A stretch of DNA of 28,075 nt from an uncultured Verrucomicrobiota bacterium (lineage in GTDB: Bacteria > Verrucomicrobiota > Kiritimatiellia > CAIVKH01), in contig CALKUH010000011.1 in assembly GCA_937996795.1 (NCBI GenBank), positions 1-28,075 on the forward strand, written 5' to 3'. The notes beneath the pieces were generated by a model. That model worked only from the letters and a program-made list of their open reading frames with translations. It was not told the origin of the DNA and did not search any database. Below are positions 7,652 to 15,397 of this stretch, one piece after another. Position 1 is the stretch's first letter. Each line of letters opens with the position of its first letter. The position numbers and the translations under genes were made by a program.

Positions 7652-7687
7652 TGGACGGCCTAAGGAATCGAGCATACATATTTATGC
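7652..7687 (+). promoter_or_regulatory. Probable vapBC promoter/operator
   Basis: Bases 7672-7687 (GCATACATATTTATGC) form a near-perfect palindrome with one mismatched pair, ending immediately before the vapB ATG. TGGACG (7652-7657), 17 bases and TACATA (7675-7680) make a weak promoter whose -10 lies inside the palindrome. This is the layout expected for VapB autorepression. The AT-rich stretch stands out from the GC-rich surroundings. The remainder of the divergent gap 7550-7651 shows nothing recognisable. Confidence 0.45.
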
Positions 7688-7936
7688 ATGCGAACAACCA
7701 TAGATATGCCTGATGCACTCTTTCGGCGGGCGAAGGGACGGATGGCGGAGCGGGGGGTGACGTTCCGATCACTGGTCATTGATGCGCTGGAGCAGGCGTT
7801 GGCGGAGAAACCAGCGCGACCGTTTGTCCTGCGGGAGGCGTCCGCCGGGTATTCGGCGGCAGGGACGCACAAGGTGTCGCGGAAGGCCATCAACAAGGCG
7901 ATCGATGACAGCCGCGAACCGGGGCGCGTGACGTGA
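7688..7936 (+). CDS. vapB: VapB-type antitoxin (ribbon-helix-helix)
   Basis: An 82-residue protein opening with MRTTIDMPDALFRRAKGR. This is the short beta strand and first helix of the MetJ/Arc ribbon-helix-helix fold typical of VapB antitoxins, followed by a second helix (TFRSLVIDALEQAL, 25-38). The C-terminal half is polar and likely wraps the toxin. The GTGA at 7933-7936 couples it to the PIN toxin. The start at 7688 directly abuts an AT-rich palindrome that may be its own operator. VapB neutralises VapC and represses the operon with it. The gene is divergent from the SPFH operon. Confidence 0.85.
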   Translation: MRTTIDMPDALFRRAKGRMAERGVTFRSLVIDALEQALAEKPARPFVLREASAGYSAAGTHKVSRKAINKAIDDSREPGRVT

Positions 7937-8364
7937 TTGCGGTTGATACCAATCTGCTGGTGCATGCCCATCAGCGGGAGGCTGAGTTGCACGCGGAAGC
8001 AAAGGCGGCGCTGCGCAAGCTGGCGGAATCGCCGACGCCGTGGGCGGTTTGTTTTCATTCCTTCGTGGAGTTTTATGCCGTCGTGACGCATCCCCGCCTC
8101 TGGCGCGAGCCGTCGACCCCGGAACAGGCGATGGACCAGATCGCGGCGTGGCGCGAGTCGCCGTCGCTGCGTGTGCTGGCGGACGGGCCCGACGCGATGG
8201 ACCTGCTGGGCGAGCTCGTCGTGAAAGGCAAAATTCGCGGTGGCCAGATCCACGATGCCCGTATCGCCGCCTGCTGCCTCGCCGCCGGGGTGCGCGAACT
8301 GTGGACCGTGGATCGCGATTTCAGCCGGTTCCCCGCGCTGAAAACCCGGAATCCGGTGGTGTAG
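7933..8364 (+). CDS. vapC: VapC-type PIN-domain ribonuclease toxin
   Basis: A 143-residue PIN-domain protein. The expected acidic metal-binding residues are visible: Asp5 in MIAVDTNLLV, Glu46 in FHSFVEFYAV, Asp108 in QIHDARIAA, and Asp127 and/or Asp129 in WTVDRDFSRF. VapC toxins are Mg2+-dependent endoribonucleases, often cutting tRNA or rRNA; the target here cannot be read from sequence. The GTG start is chosen because it overlaps the vapB stop (GTGA) and puts Asp5 in its canonical position. Full length, no sign of decay. The downstream border is a composite REP element starting 9 bases after the stop. Confidence 0.9.
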   Translation: MIAVDTNLLVHAHQREAELHAEAKAALRKLAESPTPWAVCFHSFVEFYAVVTHPRLWREPSTPEQAMDQIAAWRESPSLRVLADGPDAMDLLGELVVKGKIRGGQIHDARIAACCLAAGVRELWTVDRDFSRFPALKTRNPVV

Positions 8365-8373
8365 GGAGGGGGC

Positions 8374-8434
8374 CTGTAGCCGCGGTCGCCGACCGCGGAG
8401 GGGAAAAGAACGCGCTCGACGAGCGCGTCTACAG
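8374..8434. repeat. Composite REP element (copy 1, upstream of RAYT)
   Basis: A 61-bp element bounded by CTGTAG (8374-8379) and its inverse CTACAG (8429-8434). Inside are two perfect hairpins: CCGCGGTC-GCC-GACCGCGG (8380-8398) and CGCGCTC-GAC-GAGCGCG (8411-8427). Each hairpin has GTAG at its outer foot, on opposite strands, so the element is two REPs of different stem sequence facing each other, like a BIME. A nearly identical 61-bp copy lies at the 3' end of the transposase gene. Confidence 0.9.
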
Positions 8435-8450
8435 TTAAGAGCATCGCCGC

Positions 8451-8933
8451 GTGAATGGGCATCGGCATCTTCGCCGGTTGGATCGGGTGACGGTTCCTCG
8501 CGCGCTCTACTTCATCACAATCTGCACGCAAGCGCGTCGACCGGTCCTGGCCTCGGACGCGGCGGTGTCGATTCTTCGCGAGGAATGGGCGGTGGCCTCG
8601 ACGCGGCATGGATGGCTCGTGGGTCGCTATGTGATCATGCCGGATCATGTTCACTTTTTCTGCATCGAACAATCCGCCGGCGCTCATCGTCCCCTGTCCA
8701 TGTTTATCGCGAAATGGAAGGAATGGACGGCCAAGCGCCTTATCCAAACGACGGGCGTTTCGGCGCCTGTTTGGCAGAAGCAATTCTTCGACCATGTGAT
8801 GCGCGGGGACGAGTCGTATGCGGAGAAGTGGACCTACGTGCGCGACAATCCCGTGCGCGCCGGACTGGTCGAGCAGTGGGAGGCCTGGAAGGGGCAGGGA
8901 TTCGTGGATTTCGATCATCCATTGGATCTGTAG
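8451..8933 (+). CDS. REP-associated tyrosine transposase (RAYT, Y1/HUH family)
   Basis: A 160-residue single-strand DNA nuclease of the TnpA-REP group, related to IS200/IS605 transposases. The HUH motif is seen as MPDHVHFF (63-70), and the family block WQKQFFDHVMRGDES (108-122) is followed by WTYVRDNPVRAGLV (127-140). Tyr129 in that block is the likely nucleophile. RAYTs bind and cleave GTAG-footed REP hairpins and are thought to have spread REPs. The start is GTG 8451, the only usable start after an in-frame stop at 8436. The gene is bracketed by two matching REP elements, and the last two codons (CTG TAG) are the first six bases of the downstream copy. It appears intact. Alternative: a domesticated, non-mobile copy. 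Confidence 0.92.
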   Translation: MNGHRHLRRLDRVTVPRALYFITICTQARRPVLASDAAVSILREEWAVASTRHGWLVGRYVIMPDHVHFFCIEQSAGAHRPLSMFIAKWKEWTAKRLIQTTGVSAPVWQKQFFDHVMRGDESYAEKWTYVRDNPVRAGLVEQWEAWKGQGFVDFDHPLDL

Positions 8934-8988
8934 CCGCGGTCGCTGACCGCGGATGAAAAGAGTACGCGCTCAACGAGCGCGTCTACAG
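8928..8988. repeat. Composite REP element (copy 2, downstream of RAYT)
   Basis: A 61-bp direct copy of the 8374-8434 element. CTGTAG (8928-8933) is followed by hairpin CCGCGGTC-GCT-GACCGCGG (8934-8952), a 12-base spacer, hairpin CGCGCTC-AAC-GAGCGCG (8965-8981) and CTACAG (8983-8988). Differences from copy 1 lie only in hairpin loops and the spacer; all stem bases are identical. Its CTGTAG supplies the final codon and stop of the transposase gene. Confidence 0.9.
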
Positions 8989-8999
8989 AAGATGCTTTC

Positions 9000-9024
9000 C
9001 TGTAGCCGCGGGCGGCGACCGCGG
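9000..9024. repeat. Half REP element (copy 3)
   Basis: CTGTAG (9000-9005) is followed by a single hairpin CCGCGGGC-GGC-GACCGCGG (9006-9024) with one mismatched pair. It matches the left half of the composite REPs and lacks the second hairpin. It ends six bases past the stop codon of the minus-strand Mrp subunit at 9031, so it may serve as that operon's 3' hairpin. Confidence 0.8.
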
Positions 9025-9030
9025 GCGAAA

Positions 9031-10776
9031 TCAGCCGCCGAGGCGCCAGATCAGGAGGGCGGTGAGAAGGGCGAGGGCGATGCCGGCGATGCCGAGGGTG
9101 CGGAGGTAGCGTTCGGTTCCGGCGAGGGCGCGCAGCAGGTTCTTCGTGCCGGCGCGCGCGGCGGCGCGCGCTTCGTCCGCGGCGCGGATGCGCGCGCCGA
9201 GGGTCGGGCGCTGTAGGCGGTAGAATCGCATCGCGCGCGCGAACAGCCACGCGCCGATGGCGAGCACGTCGCCCGGCGGCACTTCGACGGGGCGGCGACG
9301 CACGGCGAGGATCGCGACCAGCGCCGCCACCGCGCCGGCGGCAACCGGCCAGGTGAGCGCGACGGCGTATTTCATCGAGGCGGCCGCAGCCGCCTTCTCC
9401 GGCGCAAACACCGACGCCACCCACCACGGGGCGCCGATCACGAGCGCGAGCAATGCCAGCCACGGAACCCAGATCCCGCGCGCGGCGGCGTGATCGGCGT
9501 CGGGCGCGTGTGCGATCGTTTCGCGCAGCGTCCACAGGAACCGCGCCATCAGCAGCGTCGTGCCGACAGCGCCGAGCGACAGGAACAAGGCCAGCCGGTC
9601 CGCCCAGGCGCCGGGCGCTTCCGCCGCCGCGGTTTTAAGGAAAATCTTTGCTGCCGCGCCGCTGGTGAAGGGGAAACCCGCGAGCGCGAGCGCGGACACG
9701 GCGAGTCCGATCCACAGGAGCGCGCGGCCCGCCGCTGCGCGAGGCGCGCTGGTGGCCATGCCGACGCCGAGGAACAGCGCGCCCTTGGCGAGCGCGTGGT
9801 GCACGGCGTAGAGGGCGATGGCGGGGAAGACGTACGTCATTGCCTCCGGCCGCGCGAGGCCGATGCCGGTGGCGAGGATCATCAAGCCCATCTGGCTGAT
9901 GCTGGAGTAGGCGAGCACGGCTTTCGGCTGCCGCTGCGTGACGCCCGCGAGCGCGGCGCCGAAGACGCCGATGAGTCCGGCGACGATCATCGGCTCGCCA
10001 ATGTGCGGCGCCGCGAGCGCGCCGAGCGGCAGCACGTACATCCAGCCGACGAGGCCGGCCTTGATCATCGACCCGCTCAGCACGGCGCTCGCGGGTGTCG
10101 GCGCGACCGGGTGCGCGAGGGGCAGCCAGACGTGCAGCGGCACGAGCGCGGCCTTGATGCCGAACCCGAGCAGCGCGAGCCACAGGATCGTGTCGCGCCG
10201 CGGCGAGGCGAGGACCGCTTCGCGTACGGCGTCGAAGGTCCACGCCTCCGCGCTGACGGCGATGATGGAGAAGGACGCGAACTGGAGGATCTCGCCCAGC
10301 AGCGCGAGCGCGAGGTAGACGCGGCCGGCGAGGCGCGATTCGCGGCGCCCGTCGTGGATCACCAGCGGGTACGACGAGAGGCTCATCATCGCGAAGAAGA
10401 AGTAGAACGAGCCGATGTCCTGCGCGAGCAGCAGGCCGAGGTTGCCCGTCATCGCGAGCCGGTGGAAGACGTGGTAGCGCGCCGCGTGTTCGTCGTGCGC
10501 CATGTACGACCGCGCGAACCAGGTGGCCGTGCCCCACAGCAGCGCGGCGAGCAGGAGGAACGGCGCGTTGCCCGCGTGGACGCCGAAGCGTGCGCCGAGC
10601 AACAGCACATCGACATCCAGCTGGAACGCCGGGCCCAGCGCGAGCAGCAGCGCGGGCAGCGGGGCGAGCGCGGCCCATCCCGTCGCGGCGGGGCGGAGCG
10701 CGAGCAGCAGCGGCGCCAGCAGGGCGAGCGCCGTCAGCAGCGGCAGCCAGGTGTCGGGCAGCGGGAGCGCGTTCAT
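9031..10776 (-). CDS. Mrp antiporter-like subunit D3 (NuoL/M/N family), TM5 Glu missing
   Basis: A 581-residue polytopic membrane protein of the proton-conducting NuoL/M/N/MrpA/MrpD family. The conserved channel lysines are present: Lys208 in GFGIKAALVPLHVWLP, Lys239 in SGSMIKAGL, and the late-helix Lys in TSGAAAKIFL. The helix that normally reads YELL(T/S)L instead reads FFFAMMSLSSY, so the key Glu is Ala129 (codon GCG at 10390-10392). A C-terminal extension of about 110 residues with a final membrane helix goes beyond MrpD length. The start is ATG 10776 by its ATGA overlap with D2; the frame extends further upstream only as a shadow of D2. It is the last gene of the Mrp operon. Confidence 0.88.
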   Translation of the reverse strand: MNALPLPDTWLPLLTALALLAPLLLALRPAATGWAALAPLPALLLALGPAFQLDVDVLLLGARFGVHAGNAPFLLLAALLWGTATWFARSYMAHDEHAARYHVFHRLAMTGNLGLLLAQDIGSFYFFFAMMSLSSYPLVIHDGRRESRLAGRVYLALALLGEILQFASFSIIAVSAEAWTFDAVREAVLASPRRDTILWLALLGFGIKAALVPLHVWLPLAHPVAPTPASAVLSGSMIKAGLVGWMYVLPLGALAAPHIGEPMIVAGLIGVFGAALAGVTQRQPKAVLAYSSISQMGLMILATGIGLARPEAMTYVFPAIALYAVHHALAKGALFLGVGMATSAPRAAAGRALLWIGLAVSALALAGFPFTSGAAAKIFLKTAAAEAPGAWADRLALFLSLGAVGTTLLMARFLWTLRETIAHAPDADHAAARGIWVPWLALLALVIGAPWWVASVFAPEKAAAAASMKYAVALTWPVAAGAVAALVAILAVRRRPVEVPPGDVLAIGAWLFARAMRFYRLQRPTLGARIRAADEARAAARAGTKNLLRALAGTERYLRTLGIAGIALALLTALLIWRLGG

Positions 10777-12278
10777 GGCGCGATGAACTCCCGGGTGCTG
10801 ATGAACTTGACCCAGCTCAGCGGGCTGGCCGGGTGTCCGGCGAACAGGCCCGCCAGCACGACGATCAGCGCGGTCGTGACCGGCGGGAGCAGCAGCCACC
10901 ACGTGGTTTCAAGGCGTCCGTGTTGCGGGTGCTCATGCGGCCACGGGCCGCGCTGCGGCTTGAACCACACGCGGTGCAGGATCGGCAGGAAATACGCCGC
11001 GTTGAGCAGGCTGCTGCCCGCGAGCACGCCGAGGACCCAGTATTCGCCCGCGACCGCCGCGCCGTAGCCGAGGTACCACTTGCTGATGAAGCCCGCGAGC
11101 GGCGGCACGCCGATCATGCCGAGCGCGGCGATGGTGAACGCGCCCATCGTCAGCGGCATGCGCCGCCCCGCGCCGTCGAGTTCGCTGACCTTGTGCACGC
11201 CGAGCGCCTCGGCGACATTGCCCGCGGCGAAGAACATCGTGATTTTCATCACGCCCTGGTGCACGAGGTGCACGAGGCCGCCGAGCGTCGCGAGCGGGCC
11301 GAAAATCGTCACGCCGAGCGTGATGTACGAGACCTGGCTCACGGTGGAGAACGCGAGCCGCCGCTTGAAGTCGTCCTGCGCCAGCGCGCGGATCGAGCCG
11401 TAGAGGATCGTGATCGCCGCGAGGACCGCGAGCGGTTTGAGCACGCCGAGGTCGTGCGCGAAGTCGATGCCATACACGTCGTAGATGACGCGCACGATGC
11501 CGAACGCGCCGGCCTTCACGACCGCGACCGCGTGCAGCAGCGCGCTGACCGGCGCGGGCGCGACCATCGCCTCCGGCAGCCAGCGGTGCAGCGGGATCAG
11601 CGCCGCCTTCACGCCGAGCCCGCCGATCAGCAGCGCGAAAATCACCATCAGGTGCCAGCGGTACTTCGGGTCCAGGTCGCGCAGCGCGCCGGTGGATGCG
11701 AAATCGAACGGCCCGACGAGCACATAGAGCCACAGCATGCCGATCAGCATCGCCGCACTGCCGCCGAGCGTGTAGCGCAGGTACATCGCCCCCGCGCGCA
11801 CGGCCTTCTCGGTGCCGCGGTGCACGACGAGCGGGTAGGTCGTCAGCGTCAGCAGCTCGTAGAACACGAAGAACGTGATCAGGTTGCCCGCGAGCGAGAC
11901 GCCCATCGTCGCGGTGACGCAGAGGGAGAAGTAGCCGAAGAAGCGGCGCCGGTTCGGCGAGTCCTCGAGGTAGCCGATCGCGTAGATCGTCGTGAGCAGC
12001 CAGAGCAGCGAGGACAGCGTCGAGAACAGGATCGTCATGCTGTCCGCGCGCAGGACGAAGTCGAGTTCCGGCATGAACCGCCAGCGCGTCTCGAAGACGT
12101 GCTGGTGCAGCACGCCCCAGACCATCAGCCCGACGAGCCCGATCTTCGCCACCGCGCCGAGCAGGTTGAAGAACGTGCGCGTGCGCACCCGCTCCTCGCC
12201 GAGGCCAAAGATCACCGCCGCCGTGACCAGCGAGGTCATCAGCACGAGCAGGGGAATCATGGAGGAGAGGGTGGGCAT
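10773..12278 (-). CDS. Mrp antiporter-like subunit D2 (NuoL/M/N family)
   Basis: A 501-residue protein with about 14 membrane helices. It keeps the full set of family residues: Glu141 in FYELLTLTTYPLV, Lys224 in GLGVKAALIPLHRWLPEAM, Lys255 in AVVKAGAFG, and the late Lys in AGFISKWYL. Family members carry H+ or Na+ through a chain of buried charged residues. It follows D1 after a 50-base gap that contains heptad repeats, the only real gap in this operon. Its stop overlaps the D3 ATG. It is similar in size to MrpD and NuoN/M, and the position beside two other such subunits makes MrpD-like or MrpA-N-terminal-like both possible names. Confidence 0.9.
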   Translation of the reverse strand: MPTLSSMIPLLVLMTSLVTAAVIFGLGEERVRTRTFFNLLGAVAKIGLVGLMVWGVLHQHVFETRWRFMPELDFVLRADSMTILFSTLSSLLWLLTTIYAIGYLEDSPNRRRFFGYFSLCVTATMGVSLAGNLITFFVFYELLTLTTYPLVVHRGTEKAVRAGAMYLRYTLGGSAAMLIGMLWLYVLVGPFDFASTGALRDLDPKYRWHLMVIFALLIGGLGVKAALIPLHRWLPEAMVAPAPVSALLHAVAVVKAGAFGIVRVIYDVYGIDFAHDLGVLKPLAVLAAITILYGSIRALAQDDFKRRLAFSTVSQVSYITLGVTIFGPLATLGGLVHLVHQGVMKITMFFAAGNVAEALGVHKVSELDGAGRRMPLTMGAFTIAALGMIGVPPLAGFISKWYLGYGAAVAGEYWVLGVLAGSSLLNAAYFLPILHRVWFKPQRGPWPHEHPQHGRLETTWWLLLPPVTTALIVVLAGLFAGHPASPLSWVKFISTREFIAP

Positions 12279-12295
12279 GGATGGGAGGTGGGGAA

Positions 12296-12316
12296 GGTGT
12301 CAGGTTTCAGGTGTCG
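12296..12316 (-). repeat. Heptad repeat in the leader of subunit D2
   Basis: Read on the minus strand, three 7-base units run CGACACC, TGAAACC, TGACACC (12316 to 12296), followed by a C-rich TTCCCCACCTCCCATCC segment and the D2 ATG at 12278. The same unit types and a CCTCCCC-like tail stand before two other genes (19208-19228 and 24500-24527). Confidence 0.7.
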
Positions 12317-12328
12317 GTGTTCTGTGTG

Positions 12329-13825
12329 TTACAGGGCCTCCATGAACCAGTTTTCCGGGAAGGGGGCGCCGATGGCGGCGACGGCGATGGGGAAGACGGA
12401 GGCGAGGCCGAGGGCGAGGGCGAGCAGGCCGAGCGCGAGGGCGGTGAATTCGAGGCGGCGCGGGACGGGGTGCAGCGGCGGCGCGCCGTCGGGCGTGCTG
12501 AGGAAGGCGTAGCGGATCATGCGGAAGATGTAGGCCGCGGCGAGCAGGCCGCCGCCGATCATGATGGGCGCCCACCACCACTGGTCGGTGCGGATCGCGG
12601 CGACGAGCAGCATCCACTTGGCGATGAAGCCGCCGCTGGGCGGCAGGGCCATGATGGAAATGCCGGCGGTGGCGAGGGCGCTGATGGTGACGGGCATGCG
12701 TTCGCCGAGGCCGCGCAGCGAGTTTTTGTCGTCGCGCCCGACGGCGTGCAGGATCGCGCCGGCGGCCATGAACATCGCGGCCTTGGCGCAGGCGTGGGAG
12801 AGGGCGTGGAAGATGCCGGCGATCCACGCCTTCGACTGCCACGCCGCATCGCCCGCGCCGGGCATCGCAACGGGGAAGAGCAGGAAGAGGTAGCCGATTT
12901 GCGCGACGGTCGAGTAGGCGATCATCAGCTTCAGGCGGTCCTGCGTGAGCGCCTGGAACGAGCCCCAGAGGACCGTCGCCGCGCCGAGCACGCCGAGGAC
13001 CGGGCCGACCGCCGCGAGCGCGGCGTCGCTGAACGCGGAGAACGACGTGCGGAGCAGGATGTAGAACGAGGCCTTCACGACGAGCGCGGAGAGCGCGGCG
13101 CTGACCGGCGCTGGCGCGCTGGAGTGCGCGGGCGGCAGCCAGAGGTGCAACGGGAAGAGCGCGGTCTTGGCGAGCAGGCCGCCGATCAGCAGCGCGAGCG
13201 CGGCGCGGCCGAGCGGGCCTTCGCCGAGGCGGCCGGTGAGCAGGTGCAGGTCGAGCACGCCGGTCTGCGCATAGACCAGCGCGACGCCGCCCATGTAGGC
13301 GAGCGAGCCGAGCATCGCGACGAAGAGGTAGCGCACGGCGGCGGGCAGGGCGACGGGCCCGCCCTTCATCGCGACGAGCGCGACGGCGGAGAGGCTGATG
13401 ACTTCGAGCGTGACGTAGAAGTTGAAGAGGTCGGCGGTGAGGAACAGCGCGTTGAGGCCGGTCCACAGCAGGAACCACAGGGGCCAGAACGAGCGGCGCT
13501 CGTGGGCGGAGGTGAAGTAGGCGGAGGCGTAGAGGCTGATCGCGCCGCCGATGACGGCGGTCATCGCGAGCATCAGCACGGAGAGGCCGTCGGCGAACAG
13601 GTCGATGCCGAGCGGCGCGCCCCAGCCGCCGAGCCGGTGGCGCAGCGGGCCCTCGGCGACGACGCGCGCGAGGACAAAGAGCGAGCTACCCGCGGTCGCG
13701 AGCGTGCCCGCGGCGCAGAGGGCTGCGCGCAGGCGCGACGCGGTGAACGAGGCGAGCAGCGCCGTCAGCAGCGGCAGGAGCACCGGGGCGGCGAGCCAGA
13801 TGGAGCTGGAGGCGGCGTCAGGCAT
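12329..13825 (-). CDS. mrpD: Mrp antiporter subunit D (D1)
   Basis: A 498-residue antiporter-like subunit with about 14 membrane helices. Conserved residues are Glu141 in FYVTLEVISLSAVALV, Lys220 in GGLLAKTALFPLHLWLPPAH, Lys251 in LVVKASFYILL, and the late Lys in SGGFIAKWML. The pattern fits MrpD/MnhD best of the three copies. It directly follows mrpC with an 8-base overlap (13818-13825), the usual C-D order. It should carry protons in the Mrp Na+/H+ exchange complex. It ends in a TAA at 12329 followed by the heptad-containing gap. Confidence 0.9.
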   Translation of the reverse strand: MPDAASSSIWLAAPVLLPLLTALLASFTASRLRAALCAAGTLATAGSSLFVLARVVAEGPLRHRLGGWGAPLGIDLFADGLSVLMLAMTAVIGGAISLYASAYFTSAHERRSFWPLWFLLWTGLNALFLTADLFNFYVTLEVISLSAVALVAMKGGPVALPAAVRYLFVAMLGSLAYMGGVALVYAQTGVLDLHLLTGRLGEGPLGRAALALLIGGLLAKTALFPLHLWLPPAHSSAPAPVSAALSALVVKASFYILLRTSFSAFSDAALAAVGPVLGVLGAATVLWGSFQALTQDRLKLMIAYSTVAQIGYLFLLFPVAMPGAGDAAWQSKAWIAGIFHALSHACAKAAMFMAAGAILHAVGRDDKNSLRGLGERMPVTISALATAGISIMALPPSGGFIAKWMLLVAAIRTDQWWWAPIMIGGGLLAAAYIFRMIRYAFLSTPDGAPPLHPVPRRLEFTALALGLLALALGLASVFPIAVAAIGAPFPENWFMEAL

Positions 13826-14135
13826 CGTCCTCCAGGTTTTCGTTGGGCAGGTCGGAACGCCCGGTGGCTTCGCGCATGCGGCGGATCAGCAGCAGGCCGA
13901 ACGCCGTGGCGCTGACGGAAATCACGATGCCGGTGAGCACCATCGCGTGCGGAACCGGGTCGGGCGGCTCGGCGGCTCCGCGATAGGCCATCGCGACAAA
14001 CAGCAGGAAGAGCCCGGCGCTCATGATGTTGAGCGCGGTGAGCTTGCGCAGCAGGTGCGGGCGGATCAGCACGCCGTAGAGGCCGACGACCAGCAGCACC
14101 ACCGCGGTGATGAGATAGAGCTGCATCGTGGTCAT
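13818..14135 (-). CDS. mrpC: Mrp antiporter subunit C (NuoK-like)
   Basis: A 105-residue protein with three membrane helices, the size and shape of NuoK/MrpC. The segment LTALNIMSAGLFLLFVAM and the later VPHAMVLTGIVISVSATAFG are the family signature (the helix with LxxxE/N and the ALxLTxIVI block). It is a small core subunit linking the antiporter-like subunits. The start ATG 14135 overlaps the mrpB stop (ATGA) and the 3' end overlaps mrpD by 8 bases. The order B-C-D matches known mrp operons. Confidence 0.9.
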   Translation of the reverse strand: MTTMQLYLITAVVLLVVGLYGVLIRPHLLRKLTALNIMSAGLFLLFVAMAYRGAAEPPDPVPHAMVLTGIVISVSATAFGLLLIRRMREATGRSDLPNENLEDDA

Positions 14136-14833
14136 GGGCGCTTGAGTCCCTTCTTCTCATTGGATTCGGATTCGGCCGTCAAGCGATCGAACAGTGTCAG
14201 CAGAATGAGCCCGATGGAAATGGTGGCCGCGCTTTCGATCAGCAGGATGGACCATTTGTCGGAAGCGCCGGGGAAGTGGAGCAGTTCGCCGGTGTGCGTC
14301 CACGACCATATGGCGACGGCGATGAAGACGGCGAGGCCGAGCCCGAGGCCAAGGCGAAGGCCGAGTGAGGGGGAGAGGCGGATGAGTCCGGCGAGCGAGG
14401 CGAGGACAAGGCCCGCGCCGAGGATGGATCCGGCCTGGAACGCGCCGCCGGGCCGGAAGCCACCGGCCCAGAGGATGTAGCCGGCGGTCATGAGGATGAC
14501 GGGCGCGAGCACGCGCAGCAGACCGGTGAGGACGGGGTGCGGTTTCAGCGGCGCGGCCGAGGCGCCGGGCGCGAGCGTCAATGCGGCGAGGCCGGCGAGC
14601 CAGAGGACAGCGATTTCGAGCAGGGTGTCGTAGCCGCGGAAGTTAAGCAGGACGGCGGTGAGCGGGTGTGTGACGCCGCTGTCGGGCATGCGCGCCGTGA
14701 CGTCGGCCGCGAGGTTGGGCGGCCGGGCCGGCATGGCCGAGACGGCGTGCAGCAGGGCCAGCAGCAGCGGCAGCAGGCCGAGGGCGAGCAGCGCGCACTG
14801 CCAGCGGGGGATGAAGGCGCGTGGGGCGGACAT
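14132..14833 (-). CDS. mrpB: Mrp antiporter subunit B (MnhB/MbhE-like)
   Basis: A 233-residue membrane protein with about six helices. The extramembrane segment GVTHPLTAVLLNFRGYDTLLE (from residue 54) is a hallmark of the MbhE/MrpA-C-terminal region, and the C-terminal half with WAGGFRPGGAFQAGSILGAG is the MnhB domain. The gene therefore fuses the MbhE-like and MrpB parts that in classical operons end MrpA and form MrpB. The stop-start spacing to the DUF4040 gene upstream is one base, and the 3' end overlaps mrpC (ATGA). Confidence 0.88.
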   Translation of the reverse strand: MSAPRAFIPRWQCALLALGLLPLLLALLHAVSAMPARPPNLAADVTARMPDSGVTHPLTAVLLNFRGYDTLLEIAVLWLAGLAALTLAPGASAAPLKPHPVLTGLLRVLAPVILMTAGYILWAGGFRPGGAFQAGSILGAGLVLASLAGLIRLSPSLGLRLGLGLGLAVFIAVAIWSWTHTGELLHFPGASDKWSILLIESAATISIGLILLTLFDRLTAESESNEKKGLKRP

Positions 14834-14834
14834 G

Positions 14835-15098
14835 TCAGTCCTCCTCCCGATCGCCGCGCTCGCGCAACGCGCGCACGGCGGTGAACAGCAGCGCGCCGGT
14901 GATGCCCGCGCCGAGCGCGGCCTCCGCGAGGGCGATGTCGGGCGCGCGCAGCCGCGCCCATGCGACGGCCATCAGCAGGCCGAAGACGACGAAATACATG
15001 ACGCCCTGGAACAGCGTGCGGCTGAACACCGTGCGAATCGCGAGGCCGACCAGCGTCGCGCACAGGCACGCATCTAGCAGCAGCGGGAGGCCGTTCAC
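14835..15098 (-). CDS. DUF4040/MbhD-like Mrp subunit
   Basis: An 87-residue protein with three membrane helices. It contains LFQGVMYFVVFGLLMAVAW and LRAPDIALAEAALGAGI, the 'APDVALTEAAVGAG' motif of the MbhD/DUF4040 domain found in the C-terminal part of MrpA. Here the domain is a separate gene, as in MBH-type complexes and in group-2-like mrp operons. The GTG start at 15098 overlaps the mrpG stop (GTGA). A longer frame upstream is the shadow of mrpG and mrpF and is not used. Confidence 0.85.
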   Translation of the reverse strand: MNGLPLLLDACLCATLVGLAIRTVFSRTLFQGVMYFVVFGLLMAVAWARLRAPDIALAEAALGAGITGALLFTAVRALRERGDREED

Positions 15099-15397
15099 GG
15101 TTTCCTCCACGGTTCGATCCGGTTGCGCAGCGCGCCGCGCGCGACGAGCAGGGAACAGGCGGAGGCGCTGACCATGAGGAGCAGCCAGATCAGCAGGATC
15201 TTGCCCGCGACGGCCCACGAGCCCGACTGCAGCGCAAGGGCCGCGCCGATGAACCCGAAGCCGAGGTTGTCCGCCTTGGTCAGCGCGTGCAATCGCGTGA
15301 ACAGGTCGGGGAACCGCAGGAAGCCCACCGTGCCGGCGAGGAAAAAGAACGCGCCCGCGAGCATCAGGACCACGCTGATGGCGTCGATGGCGCTCAT
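15095..15397 (-). CDS. mrpG: Mrp antiporter subunit G
   Basis: A 100-residue protein with three membrane helices, the usual MrpG length. The signature FLAGTVGFLRFPDLFTRLHA (residues 19-38) followed by KADNLGFGFIGAAL is diagnostic of MrpG/MnhG. The ATG at 15397 overlaps the mrpF stop (ATGA), and the stop overlaps the next GTG. It is a small structural subunit of the Mrp complex. Confidence 0.93.
   Translation of the reverse strand: MSAIDAISVVLMLAGAFFFLAGTVGFLRFPDLFTRLHALTKADNLGFGFIGAALALQSGSWAVAGKILLIWLLLMVSASACSLLVARGALRNRIEPWRKP

Noticed and set aside
8073..8918. 281-residue minus-strand frame spanning vapC, the REP and the RAYT gene
   Set aside because: It crosses two well-supported genes and a hairpin repeat, has no recognisable domain, and is explained by high GC content.
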